Below are positions 36,986 through 51,200 of a stretch of 64,000 nt of DNA, piece after piece. The stretch lies in assembly GCA_019843655.1 (NCBI GenBank), contig JACDQD010000001.1, positions 42,910,230-42,974,229 of the forward strand, read 5' to 3'. The notes under the pieces are model-generated. The model searched no databases and was not told the DNA's origin. It worked only from the letters and a program-made list of their open reading frames with translations. Made by a program: the position numbers and the translations under genes. The stretch comes from Lethocerus indicus (lineage: Eukaryota; Arthropoda; Insecta; Hemiptera; Belostomatidae). Numbering within the stretch: position 1 is the first letter of the stretch; each line of letters starts with the position of its first letter.

Positions 36986-37266
36986 CGCGTTTCCACTCAC
37001 TCGTCTTATGCTAAACCGGTTTCGACTCCTCTTCAGTAGCGTTCCGTCAGTAGATTAGTGGGGCATGTTGGTTGGGCATCCTGTGCGCACAGTCACCGCA
37101 CTGTTGTTACTGTCGGCGACAGCTGCCATTGTTAACTACGGAAATGGTAATGGCTCAACTCATTTCGTCGGCGTTCACTGGACCCAAACAGCGCATTGAC
37201 AGGATGCCCCAAACCGCCTTACTATCACTACTGAAGATGGCGAGAAACCTAACATAACCTAACCTA
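36986..37266. mobile_element. Fold-back element, family D, copy 2
   Basis: The left arm (about 37018-37095: 'cttcagtagcgttccgtcag', 'ggcatcctgt') and the inverted right arm (37185-37245: 'actactgaagatggcgagaa', 'aggatgcccc') repeat the arms at 11.0 and 11.5 kb. The spacer is about 90 bp. The outer edge runs into 'aacctaacataacctaacct' (37246-37265). The plus frame 37072-37257 lies within this element. Confidence 0.65.
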
Positions 37267-40200
37267 GCTTAGGATAAAAAATAATGCCGGTAGTTGAAAC
37301 GCCCGCGGACCACTTGACAGGAGCATTCGATTTGACAAAATATTTAGTAATATTTTTACAAAACATCCAAGAAGCCGAAAGAAGTTAGTTTAAAAAAACG
37401 ATAAAATTCGACTCGTATATTTAATAAATATATGAAGTTTCTGAACGAGAATTTTTGAGCTAAACGGCGGCTTTTTCAAATCGAAATGGGCGCAAAATTA
37501 TAGGAATGTTTCTGAAATATTACGGTCCAAACCCTATGCATTTTAAGAACCGATAACCCTTTTGTAATACGGAACCGTATTTTCGACTCGTTTGAAAAGC
37601 CCCCACCAATTTCTCAAATGGACTTGGGCTTGAACTTGGGCGCAACATAATATGAGGCGCAACAGAAACAAATTAAATAACAGGATAAATCAATGCAATA
37701 GGTATTCGGCTTATTTCAAATGGGATTTAGATTGAAATTGTTTCCCTCGGTACAAAACATGGGTTCCAAATTTCGTACGAAATACCCTCATTAAAGCAAG
37801 GGTTTTGTTCAAAATGTTCCCCATAAAAAGAAAAATAATTTATGCGCGGATATATGTTATAATGTTAGCGTCGATAGGAACACAGTGTATTGAACATTTC
37901 TTACTTTATTGAACGTTGTTTGCACTACCGGAATGTGGAATTTATATCCCTACTAAAATAAGAAACTTCTCGAAGCTTTCGCGAATGCTGCAGCAGAAAC
38001 GATGACTCAATTCTCCAATAAAGTATTGTCAAAAAATTACAAGAAGGTAAAGGAAAAAATGTTGTATTACTTGAGGATTTTTGAAAGGGTTCTTCTCGCC
38101 GCTTACTGAGCTTATTCCGATTATTCACTGGAAAATAATATTCAATCGACCGGTTGAGTATAAATGCTTAATTTTCACTTTTACACGAATGGAAGTTTAA
38201 TAAATAAGTAAAAAAAATGTAATCACTCCCGATCACTTAGGTTAGATTAAATTTATTTAGGTCTTGTTATAATCGAGCCTTTTTTACATTTACTCCAAAG
38301 GTTGGTCCTGTTTTTATTCGTCGGATAATGAAATTAAATAATATTCTCCGTCCACAACGTTCACTCGTTTCGAGAGATAATATCTCCGAAATTCTGCGAA
38401 ACCTCCCAAATACTTTGGGGCTGTAGCTTCGAATAAGGAGACGTTATTTTGTATTTTTTCCTTTTAAATCCGATTCCAGGGTATGAAAATCACTAATTTA
38501 TATTTCGCAATAGTTGGGTGGGAGGTGTTCGACTCCGGAAGTGTTTCCCCCGAATCGCGCGAAACTCTAAAATCTGAAGATTCACGCCTCTCTAAACGTC
38601 AAGAGCCCAAAGCCGGGGTTTTCGTGGAAATGCATACGTGGAATCGTAAATACTTACAGTAATTATTAACTCGAGAAGATTTTTTTGGTTCAGTATAAAA
38701 CTTTTTTCCAAAATTATAAAAAGTTCTTCCAAAATTCTGACATTGTTTTCGGGATAAAGGGTATAAGAATAATTTCGAATGAAATTTGGTCGATTCTCCG
38801 CCCTTGTTACGGCGTCAATTTCACGTCGTGCGATATATTTCGAAATAAAACGAACTCGGAAAGAAAACGTAGACATTTCTGACGAACAATTTTCCTGGAA
38901 GGGCGGGGAGACGAACGAGTTTTTCCGGATTCATTAGACCGGCGTTAAGTCTGTCGAAGATTCGATTTCAAATAATTTGGCTCCCGTGTCGTGTCCGAAC
39001 ACCAGTCAAGAAAGGGCTATCGATCCGGGTTGGCTCGATTAAAAAGAAATTTCAGAATCGGTTCGGACGCCTACACACTTCTTCCGTAAATCGGTCACCG
39101 CGCCTCGGTCCAATCGCCCATTCCTTCGGCCGGGTTTAAAACCGCGCGGCGCGGATAAAACGGAGCACCGGAAGAGATTTGAACGGCGGGGAACAGAAAC
39201 GGCCGAATATTTATCGGACTTGGATCCGCGTCCCGAAACTGGAATTCCGGCCTACTCGAATAATAACTTATCTAATTATTTAATCGTATGCATACATTTG
39301 TCGGGACCGAAGCCGTTTAAAAGACTTTAAACCCGGTTTTCTACACCGGAGAATATTAAAATAACGTTATTATTTTTAAAAATCCAGATTTTGGCCTAAT
39401 AAAAATGAGAGCCGCGGGAATGACACGGAGCCGGTGAAATAGGAGATTCGGCGTTTTCGGAGGGGGAAAAGGTGCCGGTTTTCGGCTATCGGTGACGGCC
39501 GTAGATATAAGTGGGCGTCGGTTGCGTGAAAGAGAGGTTTAAAATCGGAGGCGCGAGCCCGCACCCGGTCCCAACAATCAGATCTCCGGGTTGACGGGGC
39601 CAGTTGAGCGGAAGGGAAAATAGCGGACTGGCGGTCTGGGCTATAAAGATACTCACCTGCGGGCAGTCGGCGCGGCGGTCGCCGATAACGGAGTACGACT
39701 GAAAATGGAGTAGGAGCGGCCGTGCAGAACCGTTACGCCCGAACCCCGATACCGTACTGAGCGCCGCCTCGGCCCCCCCCTCCAGGCCTGCAAACCGCCC
39801 CCGTCAAATTACCCCGCTCACCCCAGTTTTCCCGCCTTTTCCCCTCCGATACGATTCTCCCCTTTCGCATTACGACAGATTTTCCCTACCTCTTTGATAC
39901 GCACACCCCCTATACATTTTCTATTTGTTTGCACCGATATCGTTAGTATTTATAACATATTTAAATTATATACGGTATTAAACAGTACAAAAGCCCCGAG
40001 TAATACACCTTGAAACGCGGAGCGTAATAAAACTTTTGAGTGGATAAAATGTCACGCGGAATGCTGGTCAAAAATTTTGATTTTTTATGTTAATTTTGTA
40101 AACCGGAATCGGAATATTTGACCGGTACGTTATCGGGACATGTTCTACTCGGTTAAAACTTGATGCAATTTTTTCTTTAACGCTGAATTCCCCCGACAAT

Positions 40201-40445
40201 TCTTTCCCTACTCTACGGACGATGTCGAGAAGCCCAAACAGGCCTAGCTTAAGATCGAATATGGGACCGGACAGATGAAATTCCAAATTCTAACTGGCCA
40301 ACCAAAAATATCTTAAATTCTATAATCTCTGGATTAATATTGTTTAATGTGAAAAATTAATAATTCCGGGAGAAACATTTTTTAAATAATTGTTTTATTG
40401 AGACAAATTACATTTTCAACGCGTACAACAAATACCATCTTCTTT
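37267..40445. other. Intergenic sequence with a GC-rich island
   Basis: AT-rich to about 38.8 kb, then markedly GC- and CpG-rich from about 38.9 to 39.85 kb. Mirror frames at 38592-38876 (minus) and 38685-38882 (plus) have no recognised domain. No protein-coding exon is convincing. Confidence 0.4.
39655..39701 (-). promoter_or_regulatory. Possible initiator and first-exon splice donor
   Basis: Read on the minus strand, 'tttcagtcgta' (A at 39700) fits the arthropod initiator TCAGTY. Forty-four bases downstream is an excellent 5' splice site, 'cccgcag|gtgagtatc', with the exon end at 39657. It lies in the GC-rich island. This could be a short non-coding first exon of a minus-strand gene, but I see no downstream exon, so confidence is low. 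Confidence 0.2.
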
Positions 40446-40449
40446 CTAT

Positions 40450-40580
40450 CGCCTGTCTCCACTCGGCGGTTTGGTCTTATGTCGATCGTGTTCGGCTTCT
40501 TGCCATCTTCAGTAGCGTTACGTCAGAAGATTAGTCGCCAGTGAGACATGTCGGCAACCAGTCGGACGTCCTAGTAGAGT
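40450..40580 (+). repeat. Family D single arm
   Basis: 'cggtttggtctt', 'ttcggcttcttgccatcttc' and 'agtagcgttacgtcag' follow the arm at 11.03-11.08 kb and the left arm at 37.0 kb. No inverted partner was found beyond the adjacent microsatellite. Confidence 0.6.
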
Positions 40581-40611
40581 GATGTATACTGACTACCGAC
40601 CAAGTATATGT

Positions 40612-40612
<1 letters not shown>

Positions 40613-40665
<53 letters not shown>

Positions 40666-40686
40666 TTATTTATTTATTTATTTATT
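40613..40686. repeat. (TA)n(TTTA)n compound microsatellite
   Basis: About 24 TA units are followed by six TTTA units. Confidence 0.95.
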
Positions 40687-40689
40687 CCA

Positions 40690-42240
40690 GTCCAGTACAC
40701 GACAAAATACCCTAAAATAATTGCACTTTACTTGTTTTACAGTGGCTATTGGGTGGCGTTTCAAGTATGAACACGCTCTATGAACACTATCATAGAGTAA
40801 GGATGACACCTCATAATCACTCATAGCGAGAAGGAAAAACGCGTGAAAGTTAAGTGCGAAACGCAAAGCCCGTTGTCATTTTTACTAGCCTTTTAACTGT
40901 GAGAACAAGGTCCATGAACAGCCAGGATGTCAACTCAGGTCTTACTATGTGAGTAAATAAAACGTAGAACTATATCAAAAACATTCTGTACGCATTTTAT
41001 GAAACAAACAGTTTGCAAACAGGAATCGGAGTATAGAACCGGAAGCGGAGAGGTTTAATACGGTATAATATTAAACGCAATTTATTTTTCAATATTAAGA
41101 CTAGACGTCGGTTCAAATATTCGGGATTTTTTCCCATTCACGCGTGCGCTAATTCCAAGAAAATAAAACGTTTTAAATCAAGAGCGTATACTCGTAAAAG
41201 CTTTTAACTCAATCGGAAAGAGCGTTGTATAATAGATATCCTCACACTCACCCCCACCTCCAAATAGTGAATTTGAAAACGGAATTCTGTATACGAAAAT
41301 AACAAATACAATTTGTATGCTATTCTGTACTCATTCGTATGAAATAGAAATTCAGTAAGCGTCATAAATTCATCTATCTAACTTGCACCTGAGGCGGAAT
41401 GTTGTAATCTGTACTTGTTTTATTTCTGTGTACAAGGTCAAATTAGGTGATATGGATTCAAATAAACATTTTGCCGAATCCCATAATTTTCACATATAGA
41501 GGCGGGCACAAGACCCTTACTGCGTGTTACCACTTTTTTTATAGCCGAACTTCGGGATTATATAGAAGGGTTCAAAAGAAGAAATACTACCCATTGCCTT
41601 ATAACCATCATCTCTTTATTTCAAGTTTGTAGAGGTTTCCTGAACAAATATTGGGCTAATCCACAATATATTATTAATAATTAGTATATCATTTATAAAT
41701 AACCTTTATATAATAAAAAAAACATGTTTTTACACAATTCTTGATCGGTGTACCGTAATACCACTGAACAGTAATATTCGACAATGTTGCTGATGTCAAA
41801 ATAGAATATATGTAATGTGACTGGATAAAATCGGAAATTAAAGAAACAAACAGAACTGAAATTCTATTTACTAATATTGCACAATTTAACGTATTAATTG
41901 TGCGTGCTTAATTTGCACAATTAAGGTGCCCCGAGAGGGTTTCGATGCATTACTCAACGACCACTGGATGACCTATGTTCTCGGGTTTTTATTATTGTAA
42001 CTTTCCCGGTCACTATACTAACGTTGTGAACAGTACAAGTATATTTAGAACCAATATTCGTGTGCATAAATGTAGACAAGCCCGCAGACCGGCATTCATG
42101 TATCAAACAACATTTTCATATATCCTATGTATTTCCAAAGAAAATTAAAGTATTTGTATTTGTAGTATCACTGGAAATGGAATAACTGACATAATTATCA
42201 CCCACCTAATTCCCCCGCCAACTATCGTATATCACTATTA
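40690..42240. other. Intergenic sequence, no gene seen
   Basis: AT-rich, with only short frames. No recognisable repeat or RNA gene. Confidence 0.4.
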
Positions 42241-42244
42241 TTAA

Positions 42245-42460
42245 CTTAATGATTCACTGTGGGAAGAACCTCGGTTAGCAGGGGTTGACTCCCTGCTATT
42301 CCGGGATTTTTCTTGTGCTCAGAAACCACCTGAGGAGCTCCGTTGGTGAGGTTTCTGATGAACTCTGGTTCCATGATGAGGGCCCCAGTGCCGGTCGGAA
42401 CCCGTGCTAACCGAGGTTCCTCCCGCAGTATTACCCTATCTAACGCAAGTTAGTGACTAT
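42245..42460. mobile_element. Family A MITE, copy 4, with 24-bp inverted ends
   Basis: The left arm 42257-42280 (starting 'ctgtgggaagaacctcggtt') and the right arm 42405-42428 are inverted copies with 22 of 24 positions matching. Inside are 'caggggttgactccctgct' and 'gaaaccacctgag', shared with 6.2, 14.5 and 22.5 kb. The outermost 'ttccggtag' step seen at 6.2 kb is eroded here. It is the copy nearest to the Hem gene. Confidence 0.7.
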
Positions 42461-44773
42461 TCAAGTTATGGTCGCGAAAAACTTGGCTCATTTATAATAT
42501 CATAAATAATATCGAGATATTTTTGCGAGTTTACGGGTCTTTATTAACTCCAGGATTGTCTTTAAACTATCGAAAGAAAATCACCTATTCCTGTTATAGT
42601 AATAATAAAAATTATTTTTCATGTAATTTTTGTTGTTTTTATTGTAGCACCACGAAGTGAATAACCTAATACATTTTAAACCGGATTAATATACGGAAGG
42701 GAAAATGCGAATATCGTACGCAGAGAAATCATCCTTAAATGATATTTATACAGGTGAAGCTTTAATTCAAGATTTATACAGTCAGATTCCTCACCGTTTC
42801 GTCTTGTAAGGTAAACTATTTGTGGCATTATAGACGTTTATATAATAGTATATTCGGTATAACATAAATACCGACGATATTAATTCAATAAAGGAAAAAT
42901 AGTCTTTCAAGTAAGGACTACAAAACAGGGTTTCCATAAACAGGAAATTCATGAAAACATGGTGGTTCACGTTCGTATGTAATTATATTAGATATATCAG
43001 GAATTCTCCGCCGTATTCACTGATAACTAGAGGACTTGGCTAGTTAGAAGATTGTTTCACTTACAATCATTCAGTTACAATTCATTCTTACGATCTGCTA
43101 TCCCTAATCGGTAACTTAGGCTTATGCTAGACGGGTTAAATAAACAATGCCCCCTCTAATGTCGGTTGCCGTTAAGGCATACAGTTACAGTCGGTACTGT
43201 CACTGCAGGTATTTAACGATACGTAAAATTATTTTAGTAGTACTCGGCAACTAAACAATTATAACAACTTCAACAACTTAACACTTCACGAACAGTTTAT
43301 TCTACAATAAATTCAATTGAAACGTACTGAAAACATTTTTAAATACGAATATTTTGGACGGCACTTCATATTAGTGTCAATAATAAAAAAGACATCGTCG
43401 CATAACGAGAGAACCATAATTGCACCGAGCAAATAAAAAAAAAAAAAAAGACAAACTGACAAAAAATGTTTTTTAAGCTGTTTTTGATATTCCCCATTAA
43501 AATAAGCATATTCCGCAACTACCTGTTACCATGTTTATTTACTTTTTCCAAGCTGACAAAATATCTCATACTTACAGCGATATATACTTAAAGCCAAAGA
43601 TTTAAAACATAAATTTAAATCAAACAACCCGCTTTTGCCGCGCGCGCTATCCTTGCAAGTTGGCCACACCTGCATCAACAAATTCACCTCATTCTATAAT
43701 AACAAACCAACAACAAATATGTCGTATAGCGAATGTGAAAGGTTATAAATGTGTTATTTAAAAGGAAAAATAACGCTCAGTTTAAATTTAAATATTTTTT
43801 GGGAGGTTTCAATAACAAATATAACAAAACGTTTTACCTAAGTATATTTTCGTCATACATTAACTTTTGTTGGAACATAGATTGAAAATTTATATGTCTA
43901 TATCAACTAATTAAAACGTTAAAATCCGTTAAAAATGTCAGAATATTTACTGATTAAAATAAATCAATAGTAAATAACTTTTGAATAATTACTATGGTAT
44001 TAATTGGTCAAGGATAAGATTGATTCATGTTTTATATTATTTCTTTATCTCCTTATTGACTAAACTTCTATGTTAAACTGGTGATTACAAACGTTACACG
44101 TAGTTTATTGCCGACTACACTTCCTATATATGCTAAATTATTGTTTTGTTCTTTCCCTGTTTGTTTTTTGCACAACTGTGCTAATTGTTATATACTCAAA
44201 TTATTTATATTTAAAGTTTTTTGTTTAATAAAATCGGACAACACTGCATATTAATTATGTGATACAAGGTTTTCAAATTCCGATAGCAATTGAAGGTATT
44301 AAAATCCCAGGTAACCATCATCACTTCCTTCACCTTTTAGGAAACCTAGGTATACATTTGAATAAATCATTAAAAAATAAAGGAGGGGGTAAACAATGCC
44401 AAATTCAGTTTGTTAATCATATTCCTTTTGTTACTCATTAGTAATCAGAAAATACTACATTACAAAAAAAAGGACGTAGGTAAATACACAAAATTGAAGG
44501 TAACCATAATTAAATGAAATGTTTTATGTATAATAAATATATTGCATATATTCATTTTGTGTAAACATAAATAATAATAAATATAGTAACCTGTTTAATC
44601 AACATAAAATATGGATTATAAAATTTATTCTTCCAATTACATAAATCTGACTGGTATGTATAAGAAAAACCAATTCATAGTGCAAGCACATCTGCTTTCA
44701 TGATTAAAATGATAAAAAAGTACTTATATTAGTATCTATGATACTCTAATAGTATAATTCCTTTTACAAATGT
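42461..44773. other. Transition zone from repeat-rich to gene-rich DNA
   Basis: CpG is still frequent to about 43.9 kb, with a 'ccgcgcgcgc' cluster at about 43638, and falls away after that. An A-run lies at 43437-43449. The 60-codon plus frame at 44259-44441 shows no homology I recognise. It may include the 3' flank of Hem. Confidence 0.4.
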
Positions 44774-44779
44774 TTTATT
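44774..44779 (-). terminator. Possible Hem poly(A) signal
   Basis: AATAAA on the minus strand, about 145 bases past the Hem stop codon. AT-rich DNA gives many chance matches; its place near the stop is the only support. Confidence 0.35.
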
Positions 44780-44920
44780 ACACTTTTGGCCTTACATTCC
44801 TCATTTCTAAGTCATTTATAAATATTTACAAAGTCTTGCATAGTATGAAAGTTTAAAAAAGAATACTGATTAAATATATAAAAGAATACAACAGTAACCC
44901 ATTCTTCTTTAATGTAACTG

Positions 44921-45236
44921 TTATGCCTGAGAATTTTCCTGTTTGTATACTGCATGGTACGCATTTCGAATCAAGGCATAAGGAAAACAAGATTCCAAGA
45001 GATCCATTGTCAGGAATGGTGATTCTTGAACAATCTATTAATAACAACAAAATTAAATGATCATATCAAGATGGAATACAGAAATTAACAGCTTGAAAAT
45101 AATTAGCACTGATTTACCTGGTCAAGTAGTAAGTAAACTGATTCACGATTTTTAGTGATTTCTTTGTCTGCTTCTTGTCCTAACCTGAGCAAACTTGAAG
45201 AGGTTAACTGAAAAAAAACATTAAGTAAACAACTTC

Positions 45237-45297
<61 letters not shown>

Positions 45298-48200
45298 TTT
45301 GTGTTAGATGAAACAACATTTTTTTTTATCCGTATTTGTTTACCGGGCAAATGTGCTTGATGCCGCTCTGCACGTTAAAACAAAAATTAATAGGTTAGCT
45401 GGATTAATTATTTTATCTAAAATATATCATTTTTTTCTCTACATATTCTAAACCATGACTTTACTTTCCTGGAATATCGACATATGGGATAGGAATTATC
45501 AGCATAATTTGAAGAAATTATATTCTTCTAAACTAGAATTGAGATTGAAACCATTTTATAAATGAATATTCTTTTCTACTAAAATTTCTGAATTTTAAAT
45601 TCTCAGTCTCTTTTTTTACAATAACTAATTATTGAACTGTAAAACTAAATTACAATTTGCTATCGTAATAATTTACTTACAGCAAGAAATTCTTTCATTC
45701 TATCTTCTATATCACCTAATCCACATATAGTAAATAGGGCACCAAAAATATTGTTTACTGCAGCTGCCATGCAATGAATGTTATTAGCATGACCTTCCAA
45801 TGACGCTCTATAGAAAGATGTTTCATTACGCGCTAACTTTGGAATTGATACTGCCACAAAAACCATCAACAAACATGCTAGACCATGTTCATCTTCTTCC
45901 GTTTCTACAAATAAACCAAAAAGATAAAAACAATATCATTCAATTTTTTGGTGTTTTAATGAAAATAAACGAAATGATTACCGTTTTTTTGGTTCCTTAA
46001 TGCAGCTGCTAATGTAGGGTCAACTTTGCAAGGTAGACCAGCAGCAGAGGCCATTTCACTGACAATCTATCACAAAAATTATGATTAAAATAAATGGATG
46101 ATTAAAATAAATAGTTATTTGATTCTATAGCTTCTGTTAAACAAAGAACAATAATATTTCAAAGCAATAGGTTTGAACATAATTAAAAATTATAAACCTA
46201 AAAGGGTACAACAAATAATTTTCAAACAATACGGAAGAATAAATAATAATAATTTAACAAGTAACTATTTAACAGTAAGGGAACAAAATGGAAATCAAAA
46301 ATATTGTTGAATTTAAAATGCACTTAGAGTATAATATTAAATAGCAACCGTTGCATCCACAGTTGGAAGATGGTGGCGAAAGTCTAAGATTGAACTCAAT
46401 AAAAATGGAATTCGTTCTTCCAGTACATCTACCAATGCTTCTTGTGCAAGTTGTCGGAAACATAAAATCACTCCAACAATTGTCATTCTCTGAAGTACAT
46501 TGTCAACATCTAAAAATGTTCATAGAAACAATTTTAATCAACTGGGTTACAATTATACAAACTTCCTTCACATACCTTAACAACTACACTAAGATGATAA
46601 TATATAAAATAAAAATATATTATAAATTATAATTATAATGTAATATAATTATTATAATATTATCAAGTATATTAGACACTGCTATTATTTAAGTAAATTT
46701 ATATTAATATTGAAATAAATTCTTATCTAAGGACTAATAATAACTCAATACAATTTATAGAATTACATGTTTCATCAAAAAGTAAAAAGTACTTACGCTG
46801 AAGTTTCTTAAATTGCTCTTTCATTATTTCTGGTTTGTCAAAATTGGTTCTCAGTGCTATTAATACTTCCTTATTGCTAGCAACCAATTTCTGTAGCATA
46901 TAAAAATAAACATTATATTTATACATAAAATTGATATATAAATGTGAATAATGATTTATTATCTCACTTATGCTACTTGAATATAAAAGCAACCTTTAAT
47001 TCTTGGACTTGACTTGCTATGTGCCACATTAGGGTTTCATTCAATAATTTCATGCCATAAGGTCCAATTAACTCAGCAAGTGCACGAAGTTCATTCATAT
47101 CAGAAAATTCTTCTGCATTGAATGGTATAGCTCCTTCAGCTGACAAACTAACAAATGCTCTTTGGTTCATTGAAAAACAAATATTTCCTGCACTTACACG
47201 TCTAAGTAACACTTCTGAATACCTGTTTAGAATATATAATCGATTAGAATAAATAATTATTCAAAGATCATGAGCTATTTTATTAATAAGTAATTGATAA
47301 ATAAATTACCATTGGGTGTACAAGGCAGCTACTGTTTTTTCTCCATGACTATCAACTGATTGAGTTTGTTGCAAAAGTGCATTATTAAATACTCTAGTTA
47401 TATCAATGTGGACTAAAAGAAAAACAGCATAAATGTAGCTTATATTTAATTAAATAATAATAAACTTCAATAAATCAATAGTAATCAATAAATATACTGT
47501 ACCATAATTTTCAATAGTCTGCAAAACGTTCATATAAGCACGGACACTGGCAAGAAGTTCAGATGGCTTAGCAATTTCAGTTGTATCAGGGTTGAACATC
47601 ACCATTCCTACTAATGCTCGAGAGAACCTATTTTCAAGATGCTGATGTAGATATTCACGAGGAGCAAAGGTATATTCCCAAACATTTATAGTAGCACAAT
47701 AGTTGATCGCAAAACACAATTCAGTAAGAGCCATGTGCAATTTGTCCATCCTAAAATGTATTGATACCTAACATTATTAAATAAAAATAGGAGGGTTGTA
47801 AAAATATCTTCAGCACCATGACTAGTGCTATTAATTTTTCATAAAACTGGATCATAAAATCAACAGAATTATATATGCTGTACCTTACATTCAACATAGT
47901 TTAGAGAAAAAAGATTCATTCACCTCTGATATTTCAATAAAGTACAAACATCTAAAATAATTGTTATCACACTTTTCATCAAGTAAAATGGTTAATAGGA
48001 AAAAATGTTAAAGAAAGGTACATAGCAACATTATATTGACTTCCTTTTTCAACTTATGTATTAGCACAATATTGGAATGAAAATAGTTTCATAAATCTCA
48101 ATGCAGTATATGAAAATATATATACGTTGTTAATTCCTCTCTAGTTTTCCTATAGCTCTCTACACCCGGTTTAGCAATTTCTGGAGTACTTTTCTTGTTC

Positions 48201-51200
48201 TTGTCTTTCTTTTTACGATTAACCAATTGTGATATCATCAAAGCACAGTGCTTTGGCAATAACTGGAATACAATATAAAATTAAATTAATATCCTAATTT
48301 AGACGTACTAATAAAATTATATCAGAATACAGCCACTGAATTAGAAATTAATTGACTGAATCCAAACGAATATTAAATATTATATTGATAACATACTTTG
48401 TCACTCATTGTGCACTGCTCATCACAAATTGTTGTAATTATATTTTTTGCTTCTTTGGCCATTTCATCTAAGAACATGTTAACAACAGAAAGACTTCTTT
48501 CCCTTATATGATGTCTCTGAAAAATTAAAAGAAATAATACATAAACTACTTCCTGAACTAAATTTGTTTAATTGATTTTTAAGGCAGATTCTATATTACT
48601 GAGCCTTAACCAAAAGTAAAATCCCTCTAAAAAGAGATATGTCCCAATTAACAATAATTTAGAAACCCTAAAAATATGTGAAGAGCAAAACTAATATACT
48701 ATCAAATATTTTAAAAAATGCACAAAGCAATTTACTTCTTCTGGACATAACTCATGAGTACAGCTTTGGAAATGATTACAGATGAGGGGAAATGCCACAA
48801 TATAACGATTTTGAGCAGGAAACTCTAGGCACATGTGGAATTGGTCTTCAAATATTTTACTGTAGAAGCTGTAACAAATAAAATAAATATATTTTTACAC
48901 TAAAGCAAGTATCAAATACAAAAATATATTTTTAATAAAGGAAAAAAGCTAATTTTAAAATGGAAAATTTTTTTTAAAGAAATGATGTTCAAATTATAAA
49001 CCATGATAACAAAAATTATAACATAAAACATACTAAAGCTGATAGTTTAAAAAAATATCTTCCCATACAAATTCTGTCATAACTTCCTATAACATATTTT
49101 GAAATATATTTTTTGCTAATAATATATACTGAATTAACAAGTCCACCTTAATATATATAAAACTAACCAAAAAATTGAAAGATCTGAAGTTTCAACAAGA
49201 ATCTCATCCAGATAATCCACCATTTTGGTATGAAAAAGTATGGTATCTAACAGTGAAGCTAAATCTCTGTTTTCTGCTAATGAAAGAGGTGATTTAGCTA
49301 CAGATGTACTTGCTTGCAAGCGGAACCAATCAATTCTCAGAGCCCGTAAGTCAAATAGCTCATTATCTTCCACTAAAAAATTAAATTAACTTAAATGGTA
49401 CATCCAAACTGAAAATAATTTGTGTACAAAAGAAATGCACAAATATATGTTATACTCACCCTGCCTAACAGTTAAACCTGCAACAGTACTACAAAGGGAA
49501 GACAAGATAACACTTTCATCTTCAGGGCAGACAGATAGATTCTGCATCATTTGATTGAGTGCAATTGCATCAAATCCACTTAAATACTGAACATAATACC
49601 TTTGTATCACCTGGCTATATTTTCGGACAAGAACTACAAAAAAAATAGATAGGCATTTATGAGAAATACAAGCATTTACTAATAAAAAATATATTGTTCA
49701 TCAAATTCAAATACTACACACTCCTCAGTTCCTCCATGTGGAAAAGTAATTCTGGTAACTGCCTATCAACTAAATCTTCAGCTGTTTTCCCCTTTCCTTT
49801 TTGCTGAGGAGGATTGTCATTATGCCGCAACAACCAGTATACCTCATCTCTTGCGAAACATAAGCCAATAAATATTAACAAAGCCTACAAAATCAAATTA
49901 AATTACTGCATCACATATAAAATATCAATGAGATGTTATTTTATTGATATGCTTATATAATAATTATTATATTCAACAAAACAATCACTACCTTTGGACC
50001 CAGTAGTCCTGGTTGATCAGTTAATATTAATCCAAGCTCCTTTAATGCTGTTCTCAGAAACTTTCTCCTCTCCCTATGTTTGTATGTTCTGAATAAAATT
50101 TAAAACATAGTTATTAAAGCAGGACTAAAGTATTTCAGAAGAGGCATTCCCCACATCATTTGTGTGACTTTCTGTCTCCTTCAACTATTGTGTCAGCTTC
50201 TTGCCTCTTGCATTTTGTTAATAATATGAGGTATTTATGCATGTCAGCTGCTGATGAAGCATCCCATCAACACTGTCACTACACCCATACTCATTGTATA
50301 CTATTTTATTGTGTATAATATTATTCTAGTAAGAATGATTGTACTGACAAGATGCTTCACTGAATAGCTGACTTGAAAATCATACAATTTATGAATATTA
50401 ACACAATATACCCAATATATAATTACATATATACTGGTATATATTATATTAGTATATACCTAATAAATATATCACTATAAATTTATACATTTTTTTTTAC
50501 TTACGCTTTTTGAATAGCTTGGTTATAACAATCTTTTACTTCTGATATTCTTTTCCCATATCCTTTAATGGAATCAAAAAATGTTTGAATAAAATTATGG
50601 ATATAAATAACTTCATCCCGAAAGAGTGCAATCACCCAACTCGATTCCAATGCACTTAACCACATTTTGTTAACTTGTTCTTGTGATAAGGTTTGATGAC
50701 ACAGTAAAAAACCAACTGAAAGTGAAGCATTATTTTAAAAAACACAATTAAAACATACTCTATAGGCATAAAAGCAAGTGTACACATGGGAGACATTACA
50801 ACAGGTAGTCAACAAAAATAACCAAGAGATATAAAAATAATATTATATTATGAAAATTCCATTAACATTCCGTAATTAATTAAACCAGATATTAATAAGT
50901 AATATGTTACTTACATATTATCCACCTTTCCATAGATTCTAATGAAAGATATTCACAAGACATTGTCTCAGTTTGAGATGGTTTTAACAACTGACCAGGA
51001 TTAGCAACAAGACTTAACTTTTGGTCTGATCTAGAACACAAAAGGATTTTTAAATAGAGCCAAAACATATGGGGAAGACATACTTTCCATGTAACCAACA
51101 TCAATAAAGGTTAAATGAGAACTTATATAACTCCATATCAATAGTTTTGACTATGTCTTCAGTCGTTCTTCTTTTAAATATAACAACAAATTGAAACTAT

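Noticed and set aside
44259..44441. 60-codon plus frame rich in His and Gly
   Set aside because: AT-rich flank of Hem, no homologue recognised, no splice signals in support.
44853..45050. 65-codon minus frame at the end of Hem
   Set aside because: It is out of frame with the true last Hem exon, which encodes [19 protein letters not shown].
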